64,000 nt of DNA from Glycomyces sp. NRRL B-16210 (GCF_000719515.1 NZ_JOGR01000016.1:1-64000), one strand, 5' to 3'. Shown: positions 50,668-59,349, counted from the first letter of the stretch. The notes: generated from the sequence alone by a model not told the origin. Made by a program: numbers and translations.

Positions 50668-52602
50668 TCAAGAGACCATCGCGATGCCGCGCGTTCCGTC
50701 CTCGTTCACGAAACTCACCGCGCCGCCCGAACCCACCGCGCTCAACTGCGCGTCGTGACACCACGCGGCCGGAATCGGCGACTCCCCCTCAGAAGCGCCC
50801 TCCGCCAGCTCCTCCTCGAACGCGAGCTGCTCGACCTCGGTCCCCACCACCTGGTACAAGCGGCAATCGGGACTGTTCGGGTCCAGCGAGAGATCAGCGG
50901 CCAGCAGCGCCCGGTTGTCCGACAGCACCGTCGCCCACCCGCGCGCCACATCCGGATCCAGCGGCGTGAACCCCAACCGCACCGACTTGCGGTGCAGCTT
51001 CTCGCCGGTGTCGGCGTCGAAGGCCATGACCCCCAGCCACGAACCCCCGCGGTCCTTCGCCGTGTAGCACTCGATGATCTGCACCGTCCGCCGATCCGCC
51101 AGCGGCGCCTGCGCCTTCACGTCCCCCGCCGGAGCCGCCCCGGCCGCCGGCACCAGCGTCGGCTGCGACAGATGCAGCGTCCCCCCGCACGCCGACGAGT
51201 TCGTCGACCCGAACGACTGCCCGTCCGCACGCCAGAGCTCGGACCCGTCGACCACCGCATACGCGATCAACCCGTGCTCGAAGCGCCGCGCCGAGAACGG
51301 CCCGTCGGTCACCCGATGCTCGATGCGGCTGTCGATGACCACCGCGTCCCCGGTCACCAGGAACGACTCCGGCACCACCTCGGCCTTCAGGTCCAACTCC
51401 TGCTCCCACACGGCCGCCCCGTCGTCCAGGTCGAAGGCCAGCACATAGTCGCGGGCGACCGGCCGGTTCGGCGCGGGCACGCAATCGGCGAGCAGCACCA
51501 CGCGCTCACCCGCGATCTGCGCGGCCGTGCCCTCGCATCCGGCCGGCATCTCCGCCTCCCACAACCGCTCCCCGTCGAAGTCGTAGACGCGGAACAGGGC
51601 ACTGCGGTCGCGCGCATACAGCAGGCGGTCGTCGGCCAGCGCCAGCAGCACCCCCGGCGACCCGTCGAAGGCCGCAGTGGCGACCTCCTCGCCGCTGCGG
51701 GCCTGGAGGACGCGCGTCTGGAAGTCATCGGCGTTGTCGGCGCGCGGCCCCGAGAGCGCCACGAGATCCTGGCCGTGCGAGAGCACCGGCGACTGGGAGG
51801 CGACCCAGTTCCAGCGGCGGTGATACCAGATCGCCGCGCCCGAGGCCGGGTCGAGCATCGTCACCGCCTGCGGGGTCGGCTTGCCGGGATGGTCGGTGCG
51901 CAGCAGGCCGTACGGCGTGTCGGTGAACCGCTCGACCCCCGCCAGGGAGACCATGCCGTCCAGGCCCGCCTCGGCGGCGGTGGCACTGGCGACCCGCACG
52001 TCCTGGTTCGCCAGCTCCGCCCAGCGCTGCATGGCCGGGGCGAGCGCTGCCGCGACCATGAGGATGATCGCCGAGGCGAGGACCGCGACCTTGCGCCGCA
52101 ACGGCTTCGGCGTCGGCACCCGCCCGCCCGCGTAGCCCTCGACGACGAACTCGGAGAGGGCGAGCAGGCCGCCGCCGACCACGCCGAAGGCGTAGGCGAG
52201 CGCGGCGACCCCGGCGCGGTGGGTGATGAACTGGCCCGGGCCGGCCTCGGGCATCGAGGAGTAGACCGCCCAGCCGGCGGCCGCGGCGAAGACCGCGGCG
52301 AACAGGGCGCCGATGATGGTGCGCAGGCCCGCGTGGGCGGCCGCGACGGCGACGACGATCGCGACGGTGAGCACCGAGGCGACGGTGCCGATGATCATGT
52401 AGACCCCGGAGGAGCCGGTGCTGGCGCCGTTGCCGAAGGACGCCCAGGCGAGGAGCGCGGCCCAGCAGATGAGGGCGGTGATGCCGGCGGCGCGCAGGAA
52501 GACGCGGGCGACCGGGCGGCCGGTCTTCGCCTGGGGCGTGCGCGGGGCGGCGGAGGCCGCGTCGGTGCGGTGGCGGCCGATGCCGGAAGCGCTGTGGGAC
52601 AT
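50668..52602 (-). CDS. Five-TM protein with PQQ-like outer beta-propeller
   Basis: A 644-residue membrane protein. Five TM segments (about 30-54, 67-92, 94-115, 130-152, 170-192) place the long C-terminal part outside. That part (about 200-640) has PQQ-type propeller repeats built on the pattern of GAAIWYHRRWNWV, GERLWEAEMPAG, GAAVWEQELDLK and GEKLHRKSVRLG. Several Cys could form disulfides. No PQQ-dehydrogenase active-site residues are evident, so a scaffold or sensor is likelier than an enzyme. TAGAAA lies 6 nt before ATG 52602, a near match to the leaderless box. It is 99 bp upstream-adjacent to glmS on the same strand order. Confidence 0.75.
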   Translation of the reverse strand: MSHSASGIGRHRTDAASAAPRTPQAKTGRPVARVFLRAAGITALICWAALLAWASFGNGASTGSSGVYMIIGTVASVLTVAIVVAVAAAHAGLRTIIGALFAAVFAAAAGWAVYSSMPEAGPGQFITHRAGVAALAYAFGVVGGGLLALSEFVVEGYAGGRVPTPKPLRRKVAVLASAIILMVAAALAPAMQRWAELANQDVRVASATAAEAGLDGMVSLAGVERFTDTPYGLLRTDHPGKPTPQAVTMLDPASGAAIWYHRRWNWVASQSPVLSHGQDLVALSGPRADNADDFQTRVLQARSGEEVATAAFDGSPGVLLALADDRLLYARDRSALFRVYDFDGERLWEAEMPAGCEGTAAQIAGERVVLLADCVPAPNRPVARDYVLAFDLDDGAAVWEQELDLKAEVVPESFLVTGDAVVIDSRIEHRVTDGPFSARRFEHGLIAYAVVDGSELWRADGQSFGSTNSSACGGTLHLSQPTLVPAAGAAPAGDVKAQAPLADRRTVQIIECYTAKDRGGSWLGVMAFDADTGEKLHRKSVRLGFTPLDPDVARGWATVLSDNRALLAADLSLDPNSPDCRLYQVVGTEVEQLAFEEELAEGASEGESPIPAAWCHDAQLSAVGSGGAVSFVNEDGTRGIAMVS

Positions 52603-52731
52603 GCGTTCTTTCTACCGGTCACCAGCGCCTTGATCCGGGCTTTCGCACAGATCGCGAGCGAGTTTCTCCCTTGAGGCCGGCCATGGGTTCAGGCGCGGCG
52701 GGGGAAGCCGCCGATTGCGCGCGGCGATCGG

Positions 52732-52818
52732 TTTTTGGGCAGCGCTTCGCGAACCGGAAATCGTGTGCACAGCAGCAACCGGGCCACGGGGGTCCGAAGA
52801 TGTCGGACCCCCGTGGCC
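52732..52818 (-). repeat. Dispersed intergenic repeat, copy e, acting as thpR terminator
   Basis: The left end TTTTTGGGCAGCGCTTCGCG matches the tail of copy b. The right end is a perfect 16-bp hairpin (52782-52818; GGCCACGGGGGTCCGA with its complement) that holds the TCGGACCCCCGTGGC core. It begins 24 bp past the thpR stop, so this copy supplies a terminator. Confidence 0.75.
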
Positions 52819-52842
52819 GGGTCAGCCGATTGGGTTCTTCGC

Positions 52843-53508
52843 TCAGATCTCGCCGAGGGGGGCGCTGGCGATCGGGGTGTAGTGCGGCTGCACGCCGACC
52901 GGGCCCTTGCCGAAGTCGGACTTGTAGAGCACGACCTCGTTCGCGGTCCAGCTCGGCCCGTAGTAGCGGCGCAGCGTCAGCAGGTCCTGCGCGGCCTGCT
53001 GGTTGGTGACGCGGTCGCCGGGGCGCGCGAGGGTCACATGGGGGCGGTACTGCTTCTGGTCCACCGGCAGCCCGCCCGCGATGAGCCCGGCGCGGAGGCG
53101 GTGCACGAGGTCGACCAGGGCCGCCACATCGCCGTCGAGACCCGCGTAGACCACCGAATAGCGCCCGCGGCCGAACCTGCCGCCGCCCGAGACGCACAGC
53201 CGCATCGGCTCGCTCTCGCTCGCCGCCGCGGCGACGACCTCGGCGGTCTCGGTGCAGCGCTCGACGGGCACCTCACCGAGGAAGGCCACGGTCAGGTGCC
53301 AGTTCGCGGCGCGCACGAGCCGCCCGGAGGCGGGTCGGCGGCCGACGGCACCGGGTCTGCTGGGTGCACCGCGTCGCGCGATGTTGAGGTCGGAGACGAC
53401 CTCGGCCAGATCGGCGACGGCGTTGTCGGGAAGCGGGAGCGCCGCGAAAAGGCGCTCGGTCCGCACCTGGGGTGCGGCCTGTGGAACCGCGGTGGCGGAA
53501 GCACTCAC
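52843..53508 (-). CDS. thpR: RNA 2',3'-cyclic phosphodiesterase (2'-5' RNA ligase family)
   Basis: A 221-residue member of the 2H phosphoesterase family, which opens 2',3'-cyclic phosphate RNA ends. Both catalytic HxTx motifs are present: H71-L-T73 in NWHLTVAFLG and H157-V-T159 in YRPHVTLAR. Between strand one and the first motif there is an extra Arg/Pro/Gly-rich loop (about 43-67, ARRGAPSRPGAVGRRPASGR), longer than usual. GGAGGG lies 6 nt before GTG 53508. A repeat-derived hairpin terminates it. Confidence 0.9.
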   Translation of the reverse strand: MSASATAVPQAAPQVRTERLFAALPLPDNAVADLAEVVSDLNIARRGAPSRPGAVGRRPASGRLVRAANWHLTVAFLGEVPVERCTETAEVVAAAASESEPMRLCVSGGGRFGRGRYSVVYAGLDGDVAALVDLVHRLRAGLIAGGLPVDQKQYRPHVTLARPGDRVTNQQAAQDLLTLRRYYGPSWTANEVVLYKSDFGKGPVGVQPHYTPIASAPLGEI

Positions 53509-53949
53509 TGGATTCCCTCCAGGGGCTCAACTCGGGGTCTGTGACACGCGTCCGCGCTGATTTGTGTGTCCTCGCGGCGTGGTCGGGGCTGTCACGATGT
53601 GACCTATCCTCGCAGCAACAAGTCCTGTTAATTCAGTGAAATCCCACAGAACGGGACAGTAATTTCGTAGAAGTAACGCTCAAGTCAGCCCTTGCGGTGG
53701 TCGGGACGCAGGAGGTTCACGGCAATTCTGGAGCTTTCGGTCAACTCGTGTGAGTGTCGCGATTGGCGTAGTTCAACCAGTGGGATTCAACGGATAACAA
53801 CTCGACCGCTCGAGAAGCACCATTCCAGGCCTTCCCACCGTGCCGTCCGGTCCGGTCGACGGCCCGGAGGCCGACTCGACGCGAGGCCGAAAGCGAGCGC
53901 CTGGAGCGAGCCCTTCCGGTCCGCGAGCCGCCTTGCCGACCTGCGTCGG
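53509..53949. other. Gene-free, locally lower-GC gap
   Basis: No frame here has a ribosome site, family motif or consistent codon bias. 53600-53780 is clearly less GC-rich than the surroundings (AATTCAGTGAAATCCC, CAGTAATTTCGTAG), which may mark the thpR promoter region or a remnant of transferred DNA next to the MFS gene. Confidence 0.4.
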
Positions 53950-55212
53950 CTACGGCATCGCCTTGCCCGGCAGGGCCAGCGCCCGGCGCCGGATCTGCGC
54001 GCGCTTGGCGAGCACGACCACCCCAGGGGTGATGATCGCGACCACGCCGCCGAGCCACAGGCCGGCCCTGGCCCCGAACTGCTCCATGAACCAGCCGATC
54101 ATCGGCGCGAACACGGCGGTCGAGCCGAGGAACACCAGCATATAAAGGCTCAGCACGCGCCCGCGGAAGTCGGCGCGCACGCCGAGCTGGATCCGCTGGT
54201 TGGCGGCCTGGGCGTAGTAGATCATCGCGAAGCCGGTCGGCGCGAGCAGCGCCATGGCCCACCACAGGTCCGGGGCGAAACCGACCACGAGCGTGCCGAT
54301 GCCGAGCAGCGTCGAGGCGGTGAGCATCGTGTTGAGCGTCGGGCGCGCGGACCGGCGCCCGGAGACGAGCGACCCGGCCAGGGCGCCGACCGAGAGCGCG
54401 GTCAGCAGCAGGCCGAAGCTGTCGGCGCCGGTGGCGAACTCGGTGCGGGCGAGCATCGAGAGCGTCAGCGGGAAGTTGAAGGTGAAGCCCGAGACCAGGA
54501 GCGAGACGAACAGGACGGCGATGAGGTCGGGCCGCTGGGCGGTGTACCGCAGTGCTTCGCGGATGCCGCCGCTGCCGGAGCGGCGGCGCACCGGGTTCGC
54601 CAGGGTGCGGCGCAGCAGCACAGTGCAGGCCAGCGCGGGGCCGAGGAAGACCACGCTGCACACGGCGATGACCAGGCCCGTGGAGGTGAGGGCGATGAGC
54701 ATCCCGGCGAGGGCGGGGCCGACGATGCGGCTGGAGTTGAAGATGGCGCTGCCCAGGCTGACGGCGTTCGGCAGGTCCTCGGTGTCGACCAGTTCGGAGT
54801 AGAAGGCCTGGCGGGTCGGGCCCTCGATGACGGCGACCGAGCCGAAGGCGAACATGCCGAGGTAGATCATCCAGATCTGGATGTGCCCGGAGAGGACGAC
54901 CGCTCCGAGGGTGGCGGTCACGGTGGCCGAGCTGAGGGAGCACAGCAGGAGGATGCGCCGCTTGTCGAAGCGGTCGGCGAGCTTGCCGCCTTGGAGGGCG
55001 AACAGGAGATAGGGGCCGAACTGGAGGGCGAGGGACCAGCCGAGGGCGGTGCCGGAGTTCCCCGAGAGTTCGAGCACGAGCCAGCTGACGGCCGTGGTCT
55101 GGAGCCAGAACGCGAGGGTCCCCACAAGCTGACCGGAGGCGTAGATACGGAATCCGGGGTAGGCGAGGGCACGGAACGTGCGGCGCAGCTGGCGCAGAAT
55201 AACCGGGGACAT
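53950..55212 (-). CDS. MFS transporter, EntS-like exporter
   Basis: A 420-residue major facilitator with twelve predicted TM segments. The loop 2-3 motif GGKLADRFDKRRILL and the N-half VEGPTRQAFY-like segment (IEGPTRQAFYSELVDTEDLP) place it with the EntS/MdfA-like three-component of MFS_3 exporters, which include siderophore exporters. No siderophore gene is near, so the substrate is open. ATG 55212 is used; TTG 55221 is an alternative. TATCAT 8 nt before ATG 55212 could be a -10 box. The flanks on both sides are less GC-rich than the window average, which may indicate acquisition. Confidence 0.82.
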   Translation of the reverse strand: MSPVILRQLRRTFRALAYPGFRIYASGQLVGTLAFWLQTTAVSWLVLELSGNSGTALGWSLALQFGPYLLFALQGGKLADRFDKRRILLLCSLSSATVTATLGAVVLSGHIQIWMIYLGMFAFGSVAVIEGPTRQAFYSELVDTEDLPNAVSLGSAIFNSSRIVGPALAGMLIALTSTGLVIAVCSVVFLGPALACTVLLRRTLANPVRRRSGSGGIREALRYTAQRPDLIAVLFVSLLVSGFTFNFPLTLSMLARTEFATGADSFGLLLTALSVGALAGSLVSGRRSARPTLNTMLTASTLLGIGTLVVGFAPDLWWAMALLAPTGFAMIYYAQAANQRIQLGVRADFRGRVLSLYMLVFLGSTAVFAPMIGWFMEQFGARAGLWLGGVVAIITPGVVVLAKRAQIRRRALALPGKAMP

Positions 55213-55329
55213 CGCATTCAATGATATTTACTTACCGGTCGGCTAGCTAGTGACTATGACCGACTTCTCTCCCGGCTTCCCAATAGCTGGAATGCGCGCT
55301 TTGCGAATTCTCCAGATTCGTTGTGCTGC

Positions 55330-55376
55330 AAAGAAAGACAAAAAATAAGCGGAACGGGCTGGAAAGCCCGTCCCGC
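55330..55376 (-). terminator. Classical U-rich terminator downstream of sepH
   Basis: On the minus strand the stem GCGGGACGGGCT/AGCCCGTTCCGC (one wobble or mismatch) is followed by TTATTTTTTGTCTTTCTTT, the only long T-run terminator in the window. It lies about 270 nt beyond the sepH stop but only 60 nt beyond the end of the in-frame tail described below. Confidence 0.85.
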
Positions 55377-55437
55377 AACGAAACGGAAACCGAACCGCCG
55401 CTGTGTTACAGCATTTCGGCCCCGGCACTCGCGTATT

Positions 55438-55647
55438 TCACTCCGGCCCGGCCCCGGAAAGCGTCTTTTCGGATCGGGCCGCGACGCCCTTTTTCGCGCC
55501 TTTCGCCGCCGGACGACTCGCAGTGGCTCCGCCTATGCGTCGCTTCTGCTCGGCACGGCCGCTGGACGACTGCTCCATGGCACGGTCGCCGGGCAATTTC
55601 TTCTCGGCTCGGCCGCCGCACTACTGCTTCTCGGGTCCGCAGCTGGA
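55438..55647 (-). other. In-frame sepH tail beyond two TAG stops
   Basis: Reading on past the sepH stop (TAG 55648-55650), the frame gives 8 codons, a second TAG at 55621-55623, then 60 open codons to TGA 55438-55440. The translated tail repeats PEKQ, AEKK and AEQK units like the GGAEKK that ends SepH, and is Lys/Ala/Gly-rich. It looks like a former or optional C-terminal extension. Confidence 0.45.
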
Positions 55648-56667
55648 CTACTTCTTCTCGGCTCCGCCGAACAAGACATCGTCCCAACCGGGGAGCTGGT
55701 TGCGCGGCTTCGATCCCGCGGCGGCCAGCGGCGGGTTGTTCATGTCGTCGTCGGCGACCGAGCGCTTGCCCGGGCGCAGCACCGCGAGCGAGGGCACCTC
55801 GGGCGTCTCGCGCTGCTCCTGCGATGTGGTCCCGGGCAGGCCGAGCTGCGAGGTCCGCTTGCCGCGGCCGTGCATGTCGTCGAGCGGGCGCTCCAGGACC
55901 TCCCGGAGGCGGTCGCGGCGCAGCGGATCGGAACGCGAGCCGTCGTCGTCCTCGCGCAGTCCGTGCATCGGGTCGCGCGAGGGCCGCACCGGGTCACCGG
56001 GGCGCACTCCCAGTTCGGAGGGCGCCTCCTTGGTCCCGGGCACCTGCTGCGGCAGCGGCGTCGAGAGGAACTGCGCCATCTCGTCGTCCGGCGTCACCGT
56101 CTGGCGGGCGCGGTCGAGCTTCCAGCGGGCGCGGGCGGTCGTCTTGCCCGAGGACCATGAGGCCTGCACGAGCCACGAGCCGTCCTCGGTGCGCCAGGCG
56201 TCCCACGAGACCGCCTCGGGGTCGACCCCGTGCGTGCCGAGCTTCACGTCCACCACATTGGACATGCGCTCGCCTCGCTCGGAGGTCGCCAGCCGCGAGC
56301 GGCGGGCCGCCTGGGCGAGCATCGCCCGCTCCTGGAGCACCGGTCCCGCGTAGCGCAGGACCCGGTCGACCGCGACCTGCGCGGACGCGGCGATGTCCTC
56401 GGCGCTCTCGCCGGAGCGGATGCGGGTCTGGATGTCGCGGGGGGAGAGGCTGACGGCGGCGGGGCGCTGCTGGGCGGGGCGGTTCGGGCGCTCCGGCTTC
56501 GCCGGAGGCGTGTCCACTTTGGCCCGGATCGCGTTGCCGGCCTCGGGCACGTCGACGACGGCCGCGACGCGTTCGTCGAGCGGCAGTGCCAGCAGCCTTC
56601 CGAGTTCGTCGGCGAGCACCAGCGCATGACCGTCCTCTGAGAGGGCTACGAACCGAACCGGCCTCAT
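55648..56667 (-). CDS. sepH: Septation protein SepH
   Basis: A 339-residue actinobacterial cell-division protein that binds FtsZ and promotes its assembly. The N-terminal DUF3071 domain (about 1-165) starts MRPVRFVALSEDGHALVLAD and includes the helix-turn-helix-like LSPRDIQTRIRSGESAEDIA. A Pro/Arg/Asp-rich variable region ends with LPGWDDVLFG, the family's conserved closing motif. ATG 56667 was chosen because the domain begins there; upstream codons are not conserved. It is divergent from the DUF2530 gene. In-frame tail sequence after the stop is described separately. Confidence 0.9.
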   Translation of the reverse strand: MRPVRFVALSEDGHALVLADELGRLLALPLDERVAAVVDVPEAGNAIRAKVDTPPAKPERPNRPAQQRPAAVSLSPRDIQTRIRSGESAEDIAASAQVAVDRVLRYAGPVLQERAMLAQAARRSRLATSERGERMSNVVDVKLGTHGVDPEAVSWDAWRTEDGSWLVQASWSSGKTTARARWKLDRARQTVTPDDEMAQFLSTPLPQQVPGTKEAPSELGVRPGDPVRPSRDPMHGLREDDDGSRSDPLRRDRLREVLERPLDDMHGRGKRTSQLGLPGTTSQEQRETPEVPSLAVLRPGKRSVADDDMNNPPLAAAGSKPRNQLPGWDDVLFGGAEKK

Positions 56668-56882
56668 GCCTTCCACCCCTCGCGTGTCTCCGTCAGCGCC
56701 GCTTTGCCAGCTTGCCAGCTCATCCGAGCGTACGCCCAACCCTACCGGCGGACCACAACCGGCGGGGTGCCGATAAGGGAACGCCTTCCACGAACTGGCG
56801 AGCGGCGCTCCGCACGGCCGTCCCCGCGGTGAGACGACGCCTCATGTGCACGTGACCGATTGTCGCAGGGACTGACGCAGCG

Positions 56883-56888
56883 TACATT
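56883..56888 (+). promoter_or_regulatory. -10 box (TACATT) of a leaderless promoter
   Basis: TACATT ends 6 nt before GTG 56895, with no Shine-Dalgarno. Confidence 0.58.
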
Positions 56889-56894
56889 GGCTGC

Positions 56895-57224
56895 GTGTCC
56901 ACGGAAGGAAATTCCCAGCCCCCGGCCGCGCCCGGATCCTCGGCGAAGTCGCGCGAGGCCTATCAGCGCGTCAAGCGCTCCCCCGAGCTGCCCGCCCCCA
57001 AAGCGGTGCAGATGCGCATGACCCCGATCGCCGCCGCCGGGACCCTATTGTGGATGGTCGCGCTGATCCTCACCTGGATCTTCCGCGACGAGCTGGCCGA
57101 ATCGGGCCGCGAGTGGTGGGGCGCGTGCGCGCTCACCGGCGTGATCATCGGCCTCCTCGGCACCACCATGATGATCGTGGCCGACCGGCGCCACTTCGGC
57201 AAGTCGGACCAGGACCGCACCTGA
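56895..57224 (+). CDS. DUF2530 domain-containing membrane protein
   Basis: A 109-residue protein with a Pro/Ala cytoplasmic start and two TM segments (about 45-63 and 77-97). The sequence between them, WIFRDELAESGREWWGACAL, and the ending ADRRHFGKSDQD fit DUF2530, a small actinobacterial family of unknown function usually encoded near sepH. It is divergent from sepH and convergent with the DUF3027 gene, sharing a terminator with the latter. Confidence 0.82.
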   Translation: MSTEGNSQPPAAPGSSAKSREAYQRVKRSPELPAPKAVQMRMTPIAAAGTLLWMVALILTWIFRDELAESGREWWGACALTGVIIGLLGTTMMIVADRRHFGKSDQDRT

Positions 57225-57246
57225 CGGCCGCAGAGGCCGGGTCAGA

Positions 57247-57272
57247 GCGACCGGTTCTGGAAGTCCGGTCGC
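57247..57272. terminator. Bidirectional hairpin between convergent DUF2530 and DUF3027 genes
   Basis: GCGACCGG and CCGGTCGC enclose 10 bases in the 57-bp gap. Confidence 0.6.
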
Positions 57273-57281
57273 CGAGATGCC

Positions 57282-58061
57282 TTACAGCAGCTCGGAGCCC
57301 TCGTCGTCGTAGATGATCTCGGACTTGTCCACGCCCTGCGGGGTGGTGTCCACGAACTCGCTGATCTGGGAGTGCGCGCCGCAGCCGTGGTCGGCGGAGA
57401 CGACGCGGGCGTCCTCTGAGGAGTACAGGTTCGCGCAGGCCCCGAAGGCCAGGCGCATCGACCCGGCGAGCGGCAGGAAGAATCCGCAGGTGCCGCAGCG
57501 CGCGGGCGCCGGAGCGGCCTCGGCGATCGGCGCGGTGGGTCCGCGGTCGCCGTCGTACCAGCGCTGCGCGACCTCGGCGCGGCCCTCGCGGTTCATCACG
57601 CGCTCGCGCCCGAGCCCCAGCTCGCCGGCGATGTCCTCGACGGCGTCGTCGTCGGAGTACTGGTAGGCGGGCATGAGCCGGTCGTCGTCCTCCTCGGTGG
57701 GGAGGACTTCGCCGGTGCCGACCTCGCCGCCCTGGAGGCGCTCGGACCACGGCACCCAGGCGGGGGCGCGGAGTGCGTCCTTGCCGGGCAGCAGCGCGGT
57801 CTCGGAGACGGTGGCGGCGCGAGCGCGCGGGGCGCGGGTGAGCACGACGGCCCAGCGCCAACCGCGGTAGCCCGCCAGCGTGCATTCGAAGTAGTGGGTG
57901 ACGACGCGGTCGGTCTCGGCCTCGACGCTCAGGTGTTCGCCGATCCCGTCGCCCGCCTCTTCGGCGGCTTCTCGGGCTTGGTCGACGGCGTCGGCCAAGA
58001 CCTTGTCCAGGCGCGGCTTGCGGGTCCGGGACTTCGCGGTGGCGGTAGAGCTCTCAGGCAC
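57282..58061 (-). CDS. DUF3027 domain-containing protein
   Basis: A 259-residue soluble actinobacterial protein of unknown function. The N-terminal part has LDKVLADAVDQAREAAEEAG and the conserved DRVVTHYFECTLAGYRGWRW, typical of DUF3027. The C-terminal half carries Cys residues in CGTCGFFLPL, GACAN and GCGAHSQ, a likely zinc or disulfide site. GTG 58061 is preferred over ATG 58073 because TATGCT ends 7 nt before it and ATG 58073 lies inside that box. The 122-bp repeat array lies just upstream. Confidence 0.82.
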   Translation of the reverse strand: MPESSTATAKSRTRKPRLDKVLADAVDQAREAAEEAGDGIGEHLSVEAETDRVVTHYFECTLAGYRGWRWAVVLTRAPRARAATVSETALLPGKDALRAPAWVPWSERLQGGEVGTGEVLPTEEDDDRLMPAYQYSDDDAVEDIAGELGLGRERVMNREGRAEVAQRWYDGDRGPTAPIAEAAPAPARCGTCGFFLPLAGSMRLAFGACANLYSSEDARVVSADHGCGAHSQISEFVDTTPQGVDKSEIIYDDEGSELL

Positions 58062-58068
58062 GTTCCCA

Positions 58069-58074
58069 AGCATA
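58069..58074 (-). promoter_or_regulatory. -10 box (TATGCT, minus strand) of a leaderless promoter
   Basis: On the minus strand TATGCT ends 7 nt before GTG 58061 and includes the alternative ATG at 58073. Confidence 0.52.
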
Positions 58075-58162
58075 GGTCAGCTCGCCGCCGCACCAGGCGG
58101 ACGGTGCGCCGACCGGGACGCGGGATACGACACATTCACCCGTTCGAGTCCGCAGGCCCCCG

Positions 58163-58606
58163 AATTGTCAGACCCCTGTGGCACGGTTTTGAACCGGGGG
58201 CCCAGCGAATTCGGGTGTCAAACCTTCGTGTCATGCCCTCCGGGCGGTAGCCCGGCGATCCGGTAGTCGGGTTCGGCAGAGCCAGAATGTCGGACCCCTG
58301 TGTCATGGTGTTGAACCGGGGGCCCAGCGATTCCGGGTGTCAAACCTTCGCGTCATGCCCTCCGGGCGGTAGCCCGGCGATCCGGTAGCCGAGTCCGGCC
58401 TAGCCAGAATGTCGGACCCCTGTGTCACGGTATTGAACCGGGGGCCCAGCGAATCGGGGCGTCAAACCTTCGCGTCATGCCCTCCGGGCGGTAGCCCGGC
58501 GATCCGGTAGTCGAGTCCGGCCTAGCCAGAATGTCGGACCCCTGTGTCATGGTGTTGAACCGGGGGCCCAGCGAATCGGGGCGTCAAACCTTCGCGTCAT
58601 GCCCTT
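58163..58606 (+). repeat. Tandem array of a 122-bp unit (3.6 copies), family f
   Basis: The landmark TGTC begins at 58166, 58288, 58410 and 58532, an exact 122-bp period. Each unit contains GGACCCCTGTGTCA, GTTGAACCGGGGGCCCAGCG, GTCAAACCTTCGCGTCATGC and the hairpin CCGGGCGGTAGCCCGG. The last copy stops at about 58606. Units 2-4 differ at only a few positions and the first is more diverged. 122 is not a multiple of three and no frame is shared, so it is non-coding. It fills the divergent gap between the DUF3027 gene and mqnB. Confidence 0.93.
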
Positions 58607-58719
58607 TGCACGGCTGCCGGCGGCCCGGCGGCCGGTCACCGGCGGCAGCCCCGTCTCACCGAGCCGTTGCGAGGCGGGCGCCACGTTCGCTGCGGGCGTT
58701 CACCGCTCCTCCCACCCGG

Positions 58720-58725
58720 TAGGTT
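58720..58725 (+). promoter_or_regulatory. -10 box (TAGGTT) of a leaderless promoter
   Basis: TAGGTT ends 7 nt before ATG 58733. It lies 114 bp beyond the tandem repeat array. Confidence 0.58.
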
Positions 58726-58732
58726 TGGACCC

Positions 58733-59347
58733 ATGCGAATACTCGTCGTGTGCGCGGTCGCCGAAGAGGCCCAGGCCGTCGAGGCCGGGCGCTCCCTCCG
58801 CCACGAACTGGACATCCTCGTCTGCGGCGTCGGACCCGCCGCCGCCGCGGCCGCCACCGCCCGGGCCATCGCCGACAACAGCCACATGGGCCGCGCCTAC
58901 GACGTGGTCGTCAACGCCGGCATCTGCGGGGCCTTCCGCGGCAAGGCCGACATCGGCGACGTGCTCATCGCCACCGACTCCGTCGCCGCCGAACTCGGCG
59001 TCGCCCTCCCCTGGCGGTTCCAGCCGATCGACGAGATCGGCTTCGGCACCAACCGGATCGGCTGCAACACCGTCCTCACCGTCGCCGTCGAAGGCGTGCG
59101 TGGCGAGATCCTCACCCTCGCCTCCATCACCGGCTCCGACGGCCTCGCCGCCAACCTCGCCCACCGCTACCCCGACGCGGTCGGCGAGGCCATGGAGGGC
59201 TTCGGCGTCGCCACGGCCGCGCAGCAGGCCGGCCTGCCGTTCGCCGAGATCCGCACCGTCTCCAACTTCATCGGCGACCGCGACGTCGAGCACTGGGACT
59301 GGGGCTCGGCCCTGAAATCGCTCACCGCCGCGATCAGGGAGCTGTAA
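58733..59347 (+). CDS. mqnB: Futalosine hydrolase
   Basis: A 204-residue nucleoside-phosphorylase-fold enzyme that removes the base from futalosine in the futalosine menaquinone pathway. The sequence shows ILVVCAVAEEAQAV at the start, VVNAGICGAFRGKADIGDVL, and VGEAMEGFGVATAAQQAGLP, the MTAN-type substrate and catalytic segments. The end EIRTVSNFIGDRDVEHWDW carries the catalytic Asp typical of the family (SNxxxxR-type). ATG 58733 has a -10 box 7 nt upstream. mqnD follows after 2 bp. Confidence 0.92.
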   Translation: MRILVVCAVAEEAQAVEAGRSLRHELDILVCGVGPAAAAAATARAIADNSHMGRAYDVVVNAGICGAFRGKADIGDVLIATDSVAAELGVALPWRFQPIDEIGFGTNRIGCNTVLTVAVEGVRGEILTLASITGSDGLAANLAHRYPDAVGEAMEGFGVATAAQQAGLPFAEIRTVSNFIGDRDVEHWDWGSALKSLTAAIREL

Positions 59348-59349
59348 CC

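Noticed and set aside
48559..52674. 1371-codon plus-strand frame across glmS and the propeller gene
   Set aside because: It lies antisense to two well-supported genes, is His/Arg/Val/Gly-rich and lacks any domain or ribosome site. It is a GC-bias artefact.
53692..55224. 510-codon plus-strand frame opposite the MFS gene
   Set aside because: It is very Arg/Gly/Glu/His-rich, is antisense to a clear 12-TM transporter and has no recognisable start.
55403..56353. Plus-strand frames across sepH and its downstream region
   Set aside because: They oppose the DUF3071 domain. The minus strand carries the motif-bearing SepH protein and its U-rich terminator.
58141..58606. Possible CRISPR array
   Set aside because: The period is 122 bp and the whole unit is repeated. 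There are no short repeats with unique spacers and no cas genes.
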